This document shows, in pieces, positions 32,372 to 46,005 of a stretch of DNA of 64,000 nt (its first letter is position 1; each line of letters opens with the position of its first letter). Source of the stretch: Embiotoca jacksoni (lineage: Eukaryota > Chordata > Actinopteri > Embiotocidae). The notes beneath the pieces are model-generated. The model worked only from the letters and a program-made list of their open reading frames with translations, made no database searches and had not been told where the DNA came from. A program made the translations under genes and the position numbers. The stretch spans positions 12,358,585 to 12,422,584 of the forward strand of contig JAKOON010000012.1 in NCBI GenBank assembly GCA_022577435.1, read 5' to 3'.

Positions 32372-32963
32372 GGAGAGAGAGAGAGAGAGGTGGGGTCAAA
32401 CTGTAAAAGTCTCAACTGAATTTTAATAAAAGCACATTATTAGAGCACAAACACACAATACATGCAAAGAGACCTGCACATAGTCAGTGGCCAGCTGGAA
32501 ATGGTGTAGCTTGGTACTTTGTTTAATAATTACTTTATTCCATTTATGGATCAGATTTATTGTTTATCAATACTTTTTCGTTTTAGCTGATGATGTGTCT
32601 TCAATCACATTCAAATGTGTGTCTGGATGGGTCTACGATGGAACATCAGAAGTGTGCCTGCATCTATGCAAGTATTAGAATCTATGTAGCAATGTGTCTA
32701 TCTATTTATCCATCCATCCATCCATCCATACAAGAGGATCCTTGTGGCTATAATAAAGATGCAGTGCCAGCTTTGCTTAGAACAAAGGAAAGGTTATACT
32801 TATTATTAGCGAACTACAATTGGTGTCCAGTCCTTCATGTAGCAGAAGAGTGGGAGTCATAAGAAATGCTGTTTATTATTGGACGGCTGAGTGAAAATGT
32901 ATTGTATGGCGCACAACAGCTGTAACTATCATCAGCATGCTTGTGGGCGTGTGTGCACATCTG

Positions 32964-32966
<3 letters not shown>

Positions 32967-33001
<35 letters not shown>

Positions 33002-33027
33002 AGTGTGTGGTGTGTGTGTGTGTGTAT
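32967..33027. repeat. (TG)n microsatellite, interrupted
   Basis: TG array with TTTGAG and GG interruptions. Confidence 0.95.
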
Positions 33028-35519
33028 GTGTGTTTGAGTAAATTCGCATTTAATATAATAAAGTGCATTGAGCCTTTCAGCATTTAGTTCCCATCTCATG
33101 CAGAGACCTGATACGTGTTAACACTTTCATTTAGCCTTGTAACTGGTGTTCATAACTGAATATATGCTTCCCTCTAGTGGCAAAAACTTTACATTACTTT
33201 TAGAGCTACATTAATTCAGAATAAATAGTAGAACATCACATCCATTCAATAATATGTCTGTACAGGCACTTGCATATACACTAATACACACAGATCCAGA
33301 GCCAGCTGTTTTGGCCCATACACTTCACTGTACATGTTCACTCACTTCTTTTCATCATAAAGAGCTAGAAACTAATAGGTTGATGCATAATAACCAATCC
33401 TTTTGTTCTTACTTTTAACTCAAAAGATTAAACTAAATTGAAAGTCTCCACCTGGAAATAACAACAACAACAAAAAACGTCTGCAGACTTTTCGAGCCAT
33501 AGAAATAATGATTCACAACATATTGACACACAGACGCAACCAGAGAGGACCTGTATGTGCTTTGGAATAAATGTATTATTTTATGGCACATAATGCAGGG
33601 GTATCCATCCATAACATATACAAAGTATTGATAGAAACACTGTTCATGAAGATATTATAGAGCAATATTCACCTAAAAAGATTCAAAAAGTCATTAAATT
33701 ACATGCATACGTGCCAGCAACAACATCCAACTCTCTGGGTGGAATGGGGCCGTAGTTTCAGTAGAAACCTGGTTATCATTATGAGACTCCCTTTTATACC
33801 AGAGCAGATGGTAACGGGCCATTAATGAGGTAAGAGAGAATAAACATGTGACTTTAACAGGGCATATAAAACAAACTCGAGAATATAAAACACTTTTGTT
33901 TCAGAAGAAAGCCTTTAACGAATCAATTTGGGGGAGACCACAAAATCCTGGTTGTCCCAAAGGAAAGTTCTAATTTTCATTTATTTGAAGAAATGTGTGG
34001 TTTTTTTTTGTTTTTAAGAGAAGCTAAAACAAATGGAATGTGCAATAACAAAACCAAAAAGGAGGATTTACCTTTACCACTGTGTTGAACTTTATTGCTT
34101 ACAAGCTGAATTGTTTGCCCAGCAGTTTTTAAAGTTCCCCGTTTGCAAACATATTGATTAAACTGCTCATAGGTGCTCAGTGTGAGAAATGGTGCTGTAT
34201 GTTGGAGGCTGATACTATATTTATGACACTTGATTTCTCCTTGTTCTCATAGCAATCATGTTTTTTTGCTTACAGTTTTTGAAATTACATGTATGTCAAG
34301 GACAGCCAGTCAAATATGCACACGTGCACAAGCATGCAGCACGTTATACAGCAGGCACATAACACAAACACGCACAGTTCAACTTCATATTTTAATTTGG
34401 GTGTGGACTAGCATGTAGCCAAAGTGCCCTGTGGGCTGACCATATCAGGTTGTGACATTTGCATTTGACAGGAATCACATCAGACAGGGTTAATGCTGGA
34501 GAGGATGGAGAGATAGAAAAAGGAGGGGAAAAATATTGTGGAAAAGGTTTCCCCCATTTCTCCAACAACCCCCTTCCCTCTCTCTTCACCTCCTTCAATT
34601 CCATAGCTGAGGTGCTTAAATTAAAAAGGAAGAAATGCAATTTAAAGACATGGGGTAAACAATCACAAAACACTTGTTTCTAGAGGAGAGACAATTTCCT
34701 GGTGCCTTGTCCAATTTCTTATGGCCTGGAGGGCTGCTGCATGCGTTTTAACACCTGGTTCTACACCACTGATTAAAATTGTAATGCTGCTGTTGAATCA
34801 ATCCATATGACATTTTGGAAATACACAACTATCAGGACATTTTATATATACAGCATTTTTTCTATTGTTTTCATTTCGAAACAGAAAGGTGCAAGGTGGT
34901 GACTCGCACTGGTTGTTGGTACTATGCCTTCCAACTGTTTGAATGGAAAAAAGGGACATTTCAACATCCTAAACATGTATAAATATGTCACTATCATCGT
35001 GCAAAGGGTTCACTCCAAAACCACGTGGAAGGTATAAGCTGTAAAACCTACAACGGGACGATTATCAATCTATTTTTTTGTCAATATCACTTTGTAATCA
35101 TCATTAAATGTGGCCGACGTTTATTTCTTTTTCTCCCAAATAGTGTCTGTAATAGAGTCTGAGGATAATTTACTTCCACTTCTGACGTATCCGAGTGGTA
35201 GCCAGCATTTTAGTTGCGATTACCACCTCCATCTTTACAACCCAGATCTAAAACTAAAGTACCTTCCCACATTTGACCAAATCTAGCTCATAGAAATTGT
35301 CTATGATAATTTGAAGACTAAATATGTCAAAGTATAAGAGGACAAACAATAGATCAGCGCACACAGTCAGAACACCAGGTTGAAAGTTAAAAGATAATTG
35401 AAGGGCAAAAATACAAATGACAATGATAATTTGAAAGCGGCAAGAATGAGTGAAAGGGAAACACAGGAGAGAGAATGAGAACAAGAGTCCAGATTTTTGT
35501 ACCACTATTATATCAAAAT

Positions 35520-35820
35520 ACCCCCCCAGGCCAAACATCTGAGGCCGAGTGACAGACGGACCGTTGTTTGCTTCACACCACAGAAATGTTTTACCAGCCC
35601 TTGCGCCCATGTCAATCAATGGCCGGCATGTTCCAAAACATATTCAACACACAAAGAGAACACTTTGGCTGGAGGAAATGGATTGTGCCTAAGATTGGCA
35701 GGGGACTCTCTGGATGTGTCAATCACCAAAGGCCCTTTGTTTTACCCATATCCCAAGCTTCCAGAACAAAGACTTTCTCCTTTGTTTCATTTGTCTTTGC
35801 GTGTGATATAAACAAGTGCA
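35520..35820. promoter_or_regulatory. candidate conserved non-coding element with paired PBX-type sites
   Basis: Balanced low-repeat sequence. TGTCAATCA (minus strand TGATTGACA, the PBX-PREP/MEIS core) occurs at 35610-35618 and 35717-35725. AACAAAG/CTTTGT words lie around them. Open frames here show no protein similarity. Confidence 0.3.
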
Positions 35821-36179
35821 TTTTTTGTTTTGTTTTACATTTGGCTCCAAAAGAAAAGGAGATTTAAAAAAGAGCTCAAACAAAAAGTATAATGCTGTAG
35901 GTTTCTTCCAGAGAGGGGATTTTGTGGAAAGCCTACAGGTAAGCAAGGAATTCAAAACAGTCATCTCTGCGGCAGGCTTTTGTGAAAGCACTAATCTACA
36001 CATTTCATGATGTGCTGATGATGGGTGCAGGATGGTAGGAAGGCAGTCCGATTGGTAACGTTTGAAACCACAATTTCACACAACGGACATTTGAAATCTG
36101 AGAGAGCTGCCGGTTCCTTCTCTGGCATCGGATCTAAGAGGCTTCTCTCTGTTTCCCCCCCCCCCCCCTCATCTCTCTC

Positions 36180-36480
36180 CCCTCGTCTCTTGTCCTTTCT
36201 TCCTGTCTGGCCTCTCCAGGTGCCGCGCTATCTCACAGCTAACACAGGAATCCATGAGCCATGTACATCCACGGCCCTTTGAAAAAGGAAGCCACTTTTG
36301 CCTCTCATCTTGGAAAGCACCTTCCATCGTCCTCTGTGTTCCTAGCAGAGATGAAGGGGAGCTTCTGCTAGAAGAGCGGGTTTTGTAACCAAAGCCACAT
36401 GTTGGGCAGGACAGCCAGTTGTAAGACAAGAAAGATCTTTGTGGCGAACACAAGTGCTTGGCTGTCCTCTTGCATGCCTG
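36180..36480. promoter_or_regulatory. candidate conserved non-coding element
   Basis: Low-repeat, balanced sequence just right of a C-run/pyrimidine tract. A 156-codon minus-strand frame (36639-36169) crosses it but has no recognisable protein features. Confidence 0.2.
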
Positions 36481-38519
36481 TCTGTCAGCGTTGCTTTGCT
36501 GGCTGGACACCTGTACAACTGTAATTTTACACAGGCAAAAACAAAAGGAGGGGTGTAAAGAGGGATTACACAGGAGTGTGTTTGTATTTTCTTTTAGAAG
36601 AATCGGTAAGTGGTGACGAGTGCCCACTCTTAAGGGCAATGTTTGATAAAGACATTTTCACTCAAAAGACTCTCTCTGAGTGCGAGTCTGACACATCTTC
36701 AACGCTCATAGATAAATGTTGCCGGAATATTCAAGAGATGACCTTTGACCTTGAGAGACAGCTGGCCATGCCCAGTGTGAGCGCTGAGAGACTGAATGGC
36801 TGAGAATTTTGGATTTTCAGCACACTTTGATCGTCTCCTTGTAAGCTCCACATTCAGTGGTGTTCTCAGGCCTCTTGAAAGAAAGTAAACGGGCGCTGAA
36901 TAAACAGAGGAGGGACAATAAATAGAGACACAGGCCTGTTGGGGAATGAAATGGGAGGTCATGGCTTTGGAATGCGACTGGATGATAGAAAGCAGGAAGA
37001 GGAAACAGATAAACTGCTGCCCTTGCACACACAAACACACACACTGCATTCACATACCTTATTGTGCTATCAACAGGGGTCGAGTGTTAGGTGACAGAAA
37101 CCACCAGTCTGCCTCAGTGCTAAAACCATGATAAGACAGGACACTGGTGACCTGTGTCAGTGTGTCTGTGCAAAAGAGTGAGATGCATGTGAAATTCCAA
37201 GGCTTTGCTTTAGATGGCAAAGCTGTGATCATTATTTTCTCTATTTCTATTTGCTTGTGAGACTGTCATGATACTCTAATTAAGAAAAACTGTCACTCTG
37301 GTTTCTGAAGTATAATAAAACACTGCCAGCATCACAGTGTGACAGGTGTTATGCTCCATAATTTAGTAGGAATAATCCATTATGTATATAATTTGTTTTA
37401 AGTGATACTCACCAAAAGGCACACCCGTGGGTTCAGTGGTCCACACCTTAACATCGAATTTGCTTTGAAATTTGTCCTTCTTATATGTCCTGTATTTTTT
37501 TTTGTTTTTTTTTGCCAAATATTCATTTTGGTTTCTCATAAGCTGAACCCTCTGAGCTGAGGAGGGAAAGTTGACTGCGTTTCATGGCATGTTTCATGTT
37601 TTGGTGCAGGATGTGGTAGGGGATTTTAAATGATAAAATGCAGGTTTATGTCCACAAAGTCATTGTATAAATCATGGCCTGTGAATAAAAAGCATCACAT
37701 AACAGATTTAGAAGAATATTTTGACATTTTTAGAAATATGCTTTTCCACATTCTGTCTGAAATTTACATGAGAAAACAGATACAGCCACTCTCATGTGTG
37801 TGAGTAAAAAAAAAAGCACCAGTAAAAGCAACAAAATACTGACTAGTTAACATTGTGCATATTGTTTGTTTGATCCATAAAAGAATAGAAGTGATATATG
37901 ACAAAAATGACATATTGTGTGGAGTAAAGATAAATTATTTCTCAACATCACTGTGAGGTTGACAGATGGCCACAGTAAACAGAGACTCCAGGAAGTTACT
38001 GAGCCTTGTCTAACACATGCAATACCATACCACAGAAGAAGTATGATTACCAAGGGAGTGCCAGGATTCTTGTAAAACCTCTTTTATTAACTGTACACTA
38101 TCAGAAATAAAGGTAAATGTTCACAACAGTATATCCTTCTACACTGTACACTGGACTCTCAGCAGTAATATAACATTATTATCATTTGTATATATAGTAC
38201 ATCGCTTTTCATTCAAGAGCAGCAACATGTGTGAAATAATCAGCCTCTCAAGAGGGAGTTTTGACTCAAATATATGAAACAATAAAGGACCAGACCAAAC
38301 ATTATATCATTAGACAAAACGAAAGTCAAGGAGACAAGTGAGCGGAGAGAGAGAAACAGATTGTTAATTCTGGTCTTGACAAGCAGGTTGAAAAGATTAG
38401 ACAAAAACAAAATTACTCTACTTTGATAGGTACAAGTGCTCAGAGAATGTGGGAATGGAAGAAGCGTGGGGATCTTGGGTAGACAAATTTGCCGACAGAA
38501 TAGTGAAAGAGTGATGTCA

Positions 38520-38760
38520 TATCTCTCGTGTCAAATGTTCTTGGTCATTTTTTAAAATTTTTTCCTTTGGGAGAAATGTCCTTCCCTGTCTCCACATCTG
38601 CCAACACTGCAACAAATGTGTCCTTATTTTCTCTTTCTTCCTCTCTCTCAGACTCTCTTGCCATGCTTGATTCTGTGAGAGGGATCATGTTTAGTCTAAT
38701 TGACCATCTATGGTGATGACAAAGGTATCAAAGCAATGGAATTTTGATTTCACGCTCTCT
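38520..38760. promoter_or_regulatory. candidate conserved non-coding element
   Basis: Contains TTTAGTCTAATTGACCATC and TGACAAAGGTATCAAAGC, with homeodomain-like and TCF-like words, in unique sequence between AT-rich flanks. Confidence 0.22.
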
Positions 38761-40368
38761 CCTCCGATTGGGCTTTCCCTGTCTGTTTCCCTTGGTCCTT
38801 CCCTCATCTTCTCCTTGGTGGCGACAATTTAAAAGTTAAAGATTATGCTTGTCAATTTTCCAGTTTTAATCCTCAAACCTGGGAAAACACTGTATAGGTG
38901 GAACAAATTTATGATTGTGAACTTTTCTTGACATGGTGAAGGCGTGTTTGTGTCATTACACATAATAATAAAATTACTACCAAAATATTATTTAAATTAT
39001 ATACATTTATATGTCTCAAAAAATGTAGATACATATTTATGAATGTGATGTCAGCTGCTACAAATTGGAATATGTGATGCAGAATTTTGTGTTGCAGTAC
39101 TTCCTGTGAGCAAATGGAGGAGCTCTAGTGATGTTCTTTGACCACTTGGAAAGACCACTGGGAGGACCACATCTACATCAGCGAACATTTACATCTGCAT
39201 GGATCTGTGTATAAGCCTCTACTGTACTGTATGTTTGTGTTTGTTAATACTACATGTACAGTATTTGTGTATACTCTGCACAAATATACACATGCATTCG
39301 TGGATGATTCTGTTTTTGTGCGTCTCTGCAGGAGTGCTAGGTGTGTTTGTGTGTTATGCATGTTCGTGTTGAATATGTGCATGTATTTTGGGTATTCATG
39401 GATTAAAATGTGAATTCTAGTACAGCAATGAAAATATTGCAGTTGTAAAGTGACAAACACTGGTATGACCAGTGCTTTGGTCAAAGGTAAAGGTGTTGCA
39501 CTTTCACAATTAAAAAAAGCTCTGTCTGCTTTCTGCAGAATCACGAGGAACTATTCTAACTGAAAGTTTGGTTTAACTCATTATAGACTGTAGAATGTCA
39601 ATTTTATTACAAGCATTTCCTTTGTCTTAAGAGCAAGAAAAGATCAACTTTAAGTGACAGCAACATACGGTACTACGTATATACCATAAGCAGAATGTTG
39701 CACCATCAAAGAACCATGGGAACTCTTGATTCCCTCAGAACTGCAGTGCCACATTGACAGAATGCTGACCATGCTCTTATTTTGACTTTCCAGATTTGCA
39801 CAAGTTGCAGTAACAAGAAAAAAATACAGTGGATAAAGAGGAAAAAAAAAATCTGATAATTTAAAATGTACTGGGAAGTATTTTAAATCTAATACAATGT
39901 GATGAGAACAAGCATGAAGATTAAATGTGATTAAATATGTTGTAGGACTTTGAAAATTAGAAAATATAAAAAGTCAAGAATATGAACTGGACATGAATTG
40001 CATTGAAAATACATTTTGATATAGCTCAAAAAACAAATGTAGCTGTTATGGAGTCACCATTTGATGGTGATAAATTATTTTTTTTAAAAGTCATTCAAAC
40101 GTCACACAACTTTGTGGATTAATTGAGTCAAAAAATATACAAAATCATAAATAAATGGAGGGACAGAATAGACATAAGCAGAGGTGAATAGTAGGTAAAC
40201 ATTAAAGCCATACCACACTTACCTAACCTATATTATTGGCAAAACATCAACACCAACCTTTCCAATCTTTTGTTCACATAATAAGCAACAGCTACTTGTT
40301 AGACAGTTAAATCCAGGAGGGAAAGAAAAGACTAACTTGAGACCCTGAATTGCTATTTTCTTTCATGT

Positions 40369-40403
40369 CGCAGTGTTGGAAATATATATTTTCCAACACT
40401 GCG
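40369..40403. repeat. 14-bp inverted repeat with 7-nt spacer
   Basis: CGCAGTGTTGGAAA and its exact reverse complement flank TATATAT. It could fold as a perfect hairpin. Confidence 0.95.
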
Positions 40404-41259
40404 ATTTTGATTGTGAAATCAGAACAATTAATCATAGCCCAAACAGTGCATTCCATGCATTAATGTAATGAAAAAATGCATCTAATAATTACATGAATGA
40501 CAGCAAAGAAAAACACTGTAAAAGGGTAAGTGCACAGCTAAAGGTCAGTGTGCATTGGACTGACTTTGGTTGACATGTTCAATAACTTGCAATAATGCAA
40601 AAAGAGAGATATTTTATAATTGAGAAACTTCTTATAAGTATTTTGTCAAAGAAAATAGAAATACAAAGTTTGAGAGGATTTATGTAGTTCAGAAGGGTAA
40701 CAGCAATTTTCCACTGTGGTTGCATACAGTAACAACAGCCGGCAGATTATCAGGCACATACATCCTTTCTGCACATCTAAAATCCAGCTGTCTTGCAGCC
40801 TTTACATGCTGTTAAAACTGTCTGGGCACAATGGTTGACATTGGTCTTGCAGCAAAGAAAACAATGGCCTTACATGCTCCTATCAAACTCTTCCTTAAAT
40901 CCCCCCTTTTACCCCGCTTTCATTCTGTGTCATTCTGCCTTGTATCTGGCCAGGATTTACAAGTCTCCGACTGTGACATAAGGGATTCCATGTTGTCCAC
41001 TCCTTACAGATTACACAAGGATGCAAGACAAAAGGACAGCAACACAGCCCGTGCATTTATTTGCCTCTGTAAAGAGAGGGGGAAAGACGGAAGGGAGTTT
41101 AGAAGGTGATGGAGGAGGAAGATAAAAAAAAAAGGGAGGAAAAGAGAGACGAAGAATGGAAGAAAAATAAATTATTATTTATTTTTATGGAGCCAAGAAC
41201 AGAGAGAGAAAAAAATACTAAAAGAAAATGCGGAATAGAGGGGAGAAAAAGCAAAGCAT

Positions 41260-41580
41260 TTCTTTGTACTGTCTCTTGTTATCGCTGGTCCAGGCCAGCA
41301 TCTTTATTCCACCAAGAGAAAATGCTAATCATCAATCTCAGGCTGCATGCTATGTCTCTGTTTAATAGCTGATAGGGAGTCTCCACAGGCTGCTTTGCTT
41401 CTTTGTTTAAAATGACATATAATGGGACTGAGCCTTATCAGTGTCTCCGCGCATTCTCTCTCTCCCTGTCTCTCTGGGATTGTGGTCCAGCGTAAAAGAA
41501 TAAGGAATAGCAAGCCACGATTGATTTTGAGCCAGGGATAACTTAATCCATCAATTTAACATGAAATGAATATGCAAAAG
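41260..41580. promoter_or_regulatory. candidate conserved non-coding element
   Basis: Unique sequence with several homeodomain words: GCTAATCATCAATCTC, GATTGATTTTGAG, TAATCC at 41544-41549, and CATCAATTTAAC. It sits between purine-rich flanks. Confidence 0.28.
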
Positions 41581-43239
41581 TAAGGCTGTGGGAAGGGGAG
41601 GGGGGCATCAGGCAACCTATTCAGCACTGATGAAAGAAGAGGAGAAAGAGAGGGAGAGAGGACGGGTAATGGATGGAAGCGGGTTTGATATGAGCCTTAC
41701 TCTCATCTTTAAGACAACTCCATCACTGAAGAAGATGTACTGGAGTCAAAATCACAATTTATTGTTCCACAATAAAATACATCACCGCTATAACATTATT
41801 TAAGATAAATCTACAGACCTGTAGGAGCAACACCCACAATATCTTCTCTTAAGAACAAGTTTAGAAGTAGGTTCACTCGGAGATAAGTTGGGGAAATATT
41901 GAGATGTGATGCAGTCACACTGACTAACCTTAACTAAAGGTAAAAGGTACGCAGTGGAGTTTTTGAGCACTAGTATCCAATAGGGCAATGTTGGCCCCTG
42001 TTTTATCTGTTCTTGTGTGCATGTCAATGGACTTAATATGCATTCTTGCTAAAGTCTGGACACTATTCCACTGATCTACAGGTGGTGGTAATGCAGCAAG
42101 AAACACAGCAATATGCCAGGCAAATGCAAGAAAGACAACAATGGGTGTAAAGTGCTTTGTATTATGGGGAAGGGAATGGGTTTATCACCTCAGTTAGATC
42201 CTGAGATTAATTTAGGTGATTAATATGTTTTTTTTAAACACATTTTTTAACACAAAAACTTACGGGAGCCGTAAACTTCACAACAAGACGGATGGAGTGT
42301 TGGTGTATGCATTACTTCTGTCTGTTTAAAATGGCTTTTCCTAAAAGTTCTACATTTGTACAGTCCGTTTATAACAAAGAACCCTCTGTAGCTGTGAAAT
42401 GCAACACTTCCTCTGAAGAAAAGAATGACAATTGCGAAAGCTTTGTGGTACCATCTTGACAAAGAAGTACAACATTTATATTCATTTCTGCAAATAAGTT
42501 GGAGCTGCAGTGATTGAGGACGATGTTGGAAAATGTGGAAACTTAACACAAGACTCAGCTGTGACAGAGCACCCCCCGATAATTTTCCGGTTTGATAAAG
42601 GAAGACCTGTTTTGGTATAAATAATCTAAATTCTGAATTAAGAGAAAAAGGAACATTAAAAACATTACAGGCAGGCCTAAAAGGACAAACTGGACAGTGC
42701 TACGACTGCTGTTTAAGTGAGAGGTACACTATCTAATCCTAATTAATAAAAGCTGTTTGATTATCCTGTCTAGAATCAGCTATTGTATACTGATGATGTT
42801 TTGATGGGTCTGCATACTGTATTAACTGTGTCAAAATAGTCATGAAATGAATGCGTTGCTGTATTTTTTTTAAATTTTTTTTTATTGAAATAGCTGTATC
42901 TGTTTTCTTTTCTTCTTTTTTGCACCCATAGAGCTACTCTACCTCATTCTTTTGTGGCCTTGAATTTGTGTTTGTTGACCCTCTTTTCACTCTTTTGTGT
43001 GAAACTCTGGTTTGTGGCCGAAACAGGCTTTAATAAAGATCCCAAACTAAACATAATTTCAAACTCAATTAAGCTTTATACATAATACAACAAATTCAAT
43101 TTTTGTTGGAGGATATTTTTGAAATTCATCCCACATTTCAGTACTTTGGTTTGAAAAGGTTTGCATATTTACAACTGAATCTGCCTAAGTAAGACTTGAA
43201 ATCAAAATCAAATAATCGAGCTAGATATTTCCATTTCCT

Positions 43240-43470
43240 CATTGTCATGCACTTACAGAGTGCCACTGTTTGTGGTGGTTTCGGGTCAGCTGCTTGTCTG
43301 TCACATGATCAAGAAGGAAGAAAAACATTAACATTGAACATGGGCTGGAGCAGATGAAAGCTCTTGCCTGACTGTCAGCGCTCCGAGGTGATGAGAGATG
43401 TCATTACTTATTCATGAGTCCTAAATGCAGAGCAGAGGAGATGGGCATGGCTGACCCTGAATCATAGGGG
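43240..43470. promoter_or_regulatory. candidate conserved non-coding element
   Basis: Balanced sequence with CACATGATCAAG, GACTGTCAGCGCTCCGAGG and CATTACTTATTCATGAGTCC, distinct from the AT-rich surroundings. Confidence 0.25.
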
Positions 43471-45569
43471 GTAGGTTACATGTATGTGTGTGTGCGTGTG
43501 GTGGGCGATATTAGATGAAAGCAGTGTGATTGAATTAAACTCAGTGTGCCAGCTGCGATGTTGACTTCATTTACACGACCATCTGAGATAAACAAAGAGC
43601 ATGTAGTATTATTATTTATAAAATGTGTTCTTTCATCATGCTAAAAACGTTTAGAGTTTTTGACAGAGATGGAAGAGTGTTGGCAGACAGAGTTGGAGGT
43701 GTTGTCTCTGGTTTAATATCTTTTTGCGTAAAATAAAAAGATTATGAACAAATCACAGTATTTTACAGTACTGTTGACAATTTTTCAAATAACACATGTT
43801 ATTTGTGCAAGGTGACTTGTCTTTGTCATGGCAAATATACAATGTTTAAGATATGTCTGAGCAACAGTTGCAAGAAGTGGGTTGGTCATTATAAACTATC
43901 CACCCACGCATCCGTAGTTCAACGAACAAAACAAAAGTAAGAAAATGGTTATAGATTATGGTCGACAGTTCCCGAAGACAGCAAATGTGGCTATAAAATT
44001 TTTTAAAAATCCCCAAAATCCAAGAATCCAAAAAACACAGCATGTGGAAGTGTGAAGACATAAATCAGTTGAAAAAGGTTGCATGTCATAAAAGCCACAA
44101 ATCCTCCTACTGAACCGACACAATCGGTCAATTTCCACTGACTCCTTAAACAACGCGTAGTTTCTGTCCAAATTCAAACTGATAGTCAAGTTTTCCATGA
44201 ACTGATTATATTTTTGTGCCTTAACCAAGCCAAAGTTTAGAGGGTAGGTACAAAGGACTTATTTGTTTTACAGTTTGGAGGACTTGAAAGATTGTACATA
44301 TAAACCGCTAAATGACTTTGAATAACCTGAATGTAAGTTTTCATTCTCTTCACCCAGTAAACACAAGGGGACATCTGGCCATGTTTTCTCCTGACACTTT
44401 GTTTGAACTCTGCTCTCCTCTTCCCTCTTCTGCTGAGTGCAGTTATGCAGTGAGACGTGGGACATTTGGAGTGAACAGCATCTTTCATAATCCACATCCA
44501 GTTATCCAGTTTCCCACTGAGTACAGCTCTTGTGTGATCAGAGACCTGTACGCAGCTGAGGGTGCTACTGTTTCAAAGCAGTTGGAAATGATCTGTCATC
44601 AGAGGGGAGAGATGAAGATAATGGCTGGGTATTAGGGGTTGTATCTGAAAGCTTAGGAACATCATACGCACTCAACACATGCACATTCTCTGTTTAAATA
44701 TGATACCTGAAGAACAGGGTTTGGAAGCTCAAGCCAGACAGCTGTACTAGCACAATCTCACTTTATTAAAACAAACTAAAAGGCAAACTGTGAGCATAAA
44801 AAGCATGAATAACCACACTGAGGCAACTACCTCCCTCACCCTTGCAAGTACATTGAGCAGCTTGCTGTATTTAATACTGCTGGTTGTGGAGGGGGAAAAA
44901 AAAAAAGTGAATTTAGTTTCAGGCTTGTAGCTAGACAGATGATAGCAGGTAAAAAACAGTGTTGTCTCATGTACTCAGGCTGATTTACAAACTCTGCGCT
45001 CTGTTTTCTATCTACCAGACTGCTGTGCGAGCAGGCCAGAGAGGTTACACCACAGGAAATGAACTCCATATCACATTACTATTTCTATTTGATAAAACCG
45101 GGTGTAAAATATGCGCGGCTGGACTGTGCGGGACAACCCCGCCATGCTATTATTGACTATTCATTTTTCCTTGCTTGTCATTGATGTATGTGGCCAAAGG
45201 AATAAGTAATGCATATGTAACCTACAACATATACTGTGTATTCCTTTTAAATATACATTGGCCAAGAAGTAAAAAATAACAGCGCCAGTGATTTTTCCAC
45301 AGTCCTTATCTGCATGTGCAGGTTGCCCAGATCCATCAATGCTTATGAAGCCAAGGCCAGAGTAATTCTACCACATTTATCCACCTGGAACACACACGTG
45401 CATGTAGACATCCACATGGAATCATACGAACACAAGCACACACACTTAGTGGGACTTTTCCATTATGCCATGAATATCTCCTGCACAGGCCATGCTTTTT
45501 TTTTTTTTTTTTTTCCCTTTTCTTAATATCCAGCCAAGACAAAAATCTTGAATTATTTTCAGAGGAAAA

Positions 45570-46005
45570 ATTCCCAAATATTTTATAGTAGATAAGGAAA
45601 AGATATAGCTGAGGGAGACTCCTGGCTGGGCGTCACTGGAAGATAACTAGGTTTTTATTAATGACCTGACAGTGGAACAGGCTAAAGTAATTAGGCTATT
45701 CCCTCTCTCCCTCTAGTCCGCGCTCCTTCCCTCATTCCGCCTTGGTAGATGGGCAAGCAAATTTTGGTGATAGTTTGATAACCACAGGGACAACTGCATC
45801 CAGTGGACAATACAATAATAATACAAAAAAAAGACGAGAATGAATGAGTGCAGAAAAAAAAGATGAATGCCATTGATGTTATCAAAGTTCATTCGATTTG
45901 CTGCAGAGAAAGCAAGGCGCCTATCGGTTACATTCACCTGTGAATGGTTAATTGTCCAGCACATGCATACGGGCGAGTCATTAATAACAATTGACTAATG
46001 GTTTG
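45570..46005. promoter_or_regulatory. candidate conserved non-coding element
   Basis: About 430 bp of low-repeat sequence with TTATTAATGACC, a MEIS/PREP TGACAG at 45667-45672, TAATTA at 45688-45693, TTATCAAAG at about 45879-45887 and a SOX-type AACAAT at 45986-45991. Confidence 0.32.

Larger units (their letters stand above)
31700..35500. other. gene-free stretch right of lpcat1
   Basis: AT-rich sequence with (TG)n at 32295-32371 and 32967-33027, and (CCAT)n at 32709-32729. No coding exon was recognised. Confidence 0.6.
36640..41250. other. gene-free AT-rich stretch
   Basis: Mostly AT-rich unique-looking DNA. It contains a candidate non-coding element at 38520-38760 and a short perfect hairpin at 40369-40403. 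No coding exon was recognised. Confidence 0.55.

Noticed and set aside
36169..36639. 156-codon minus-strand frame
   Set aside because: Composition is not protein-like (many S, C, R and K), no known family, and no splice or start context; more likely a low-stop chance frame in a balanced-composition block.
42900..43060. 3' end of an unannotated gene (AATAAAG after a T-rich stretch)
   Set aside because: A lone AATAAA in AT-rich DNA is expected by chance and no upstream coding exon was found.
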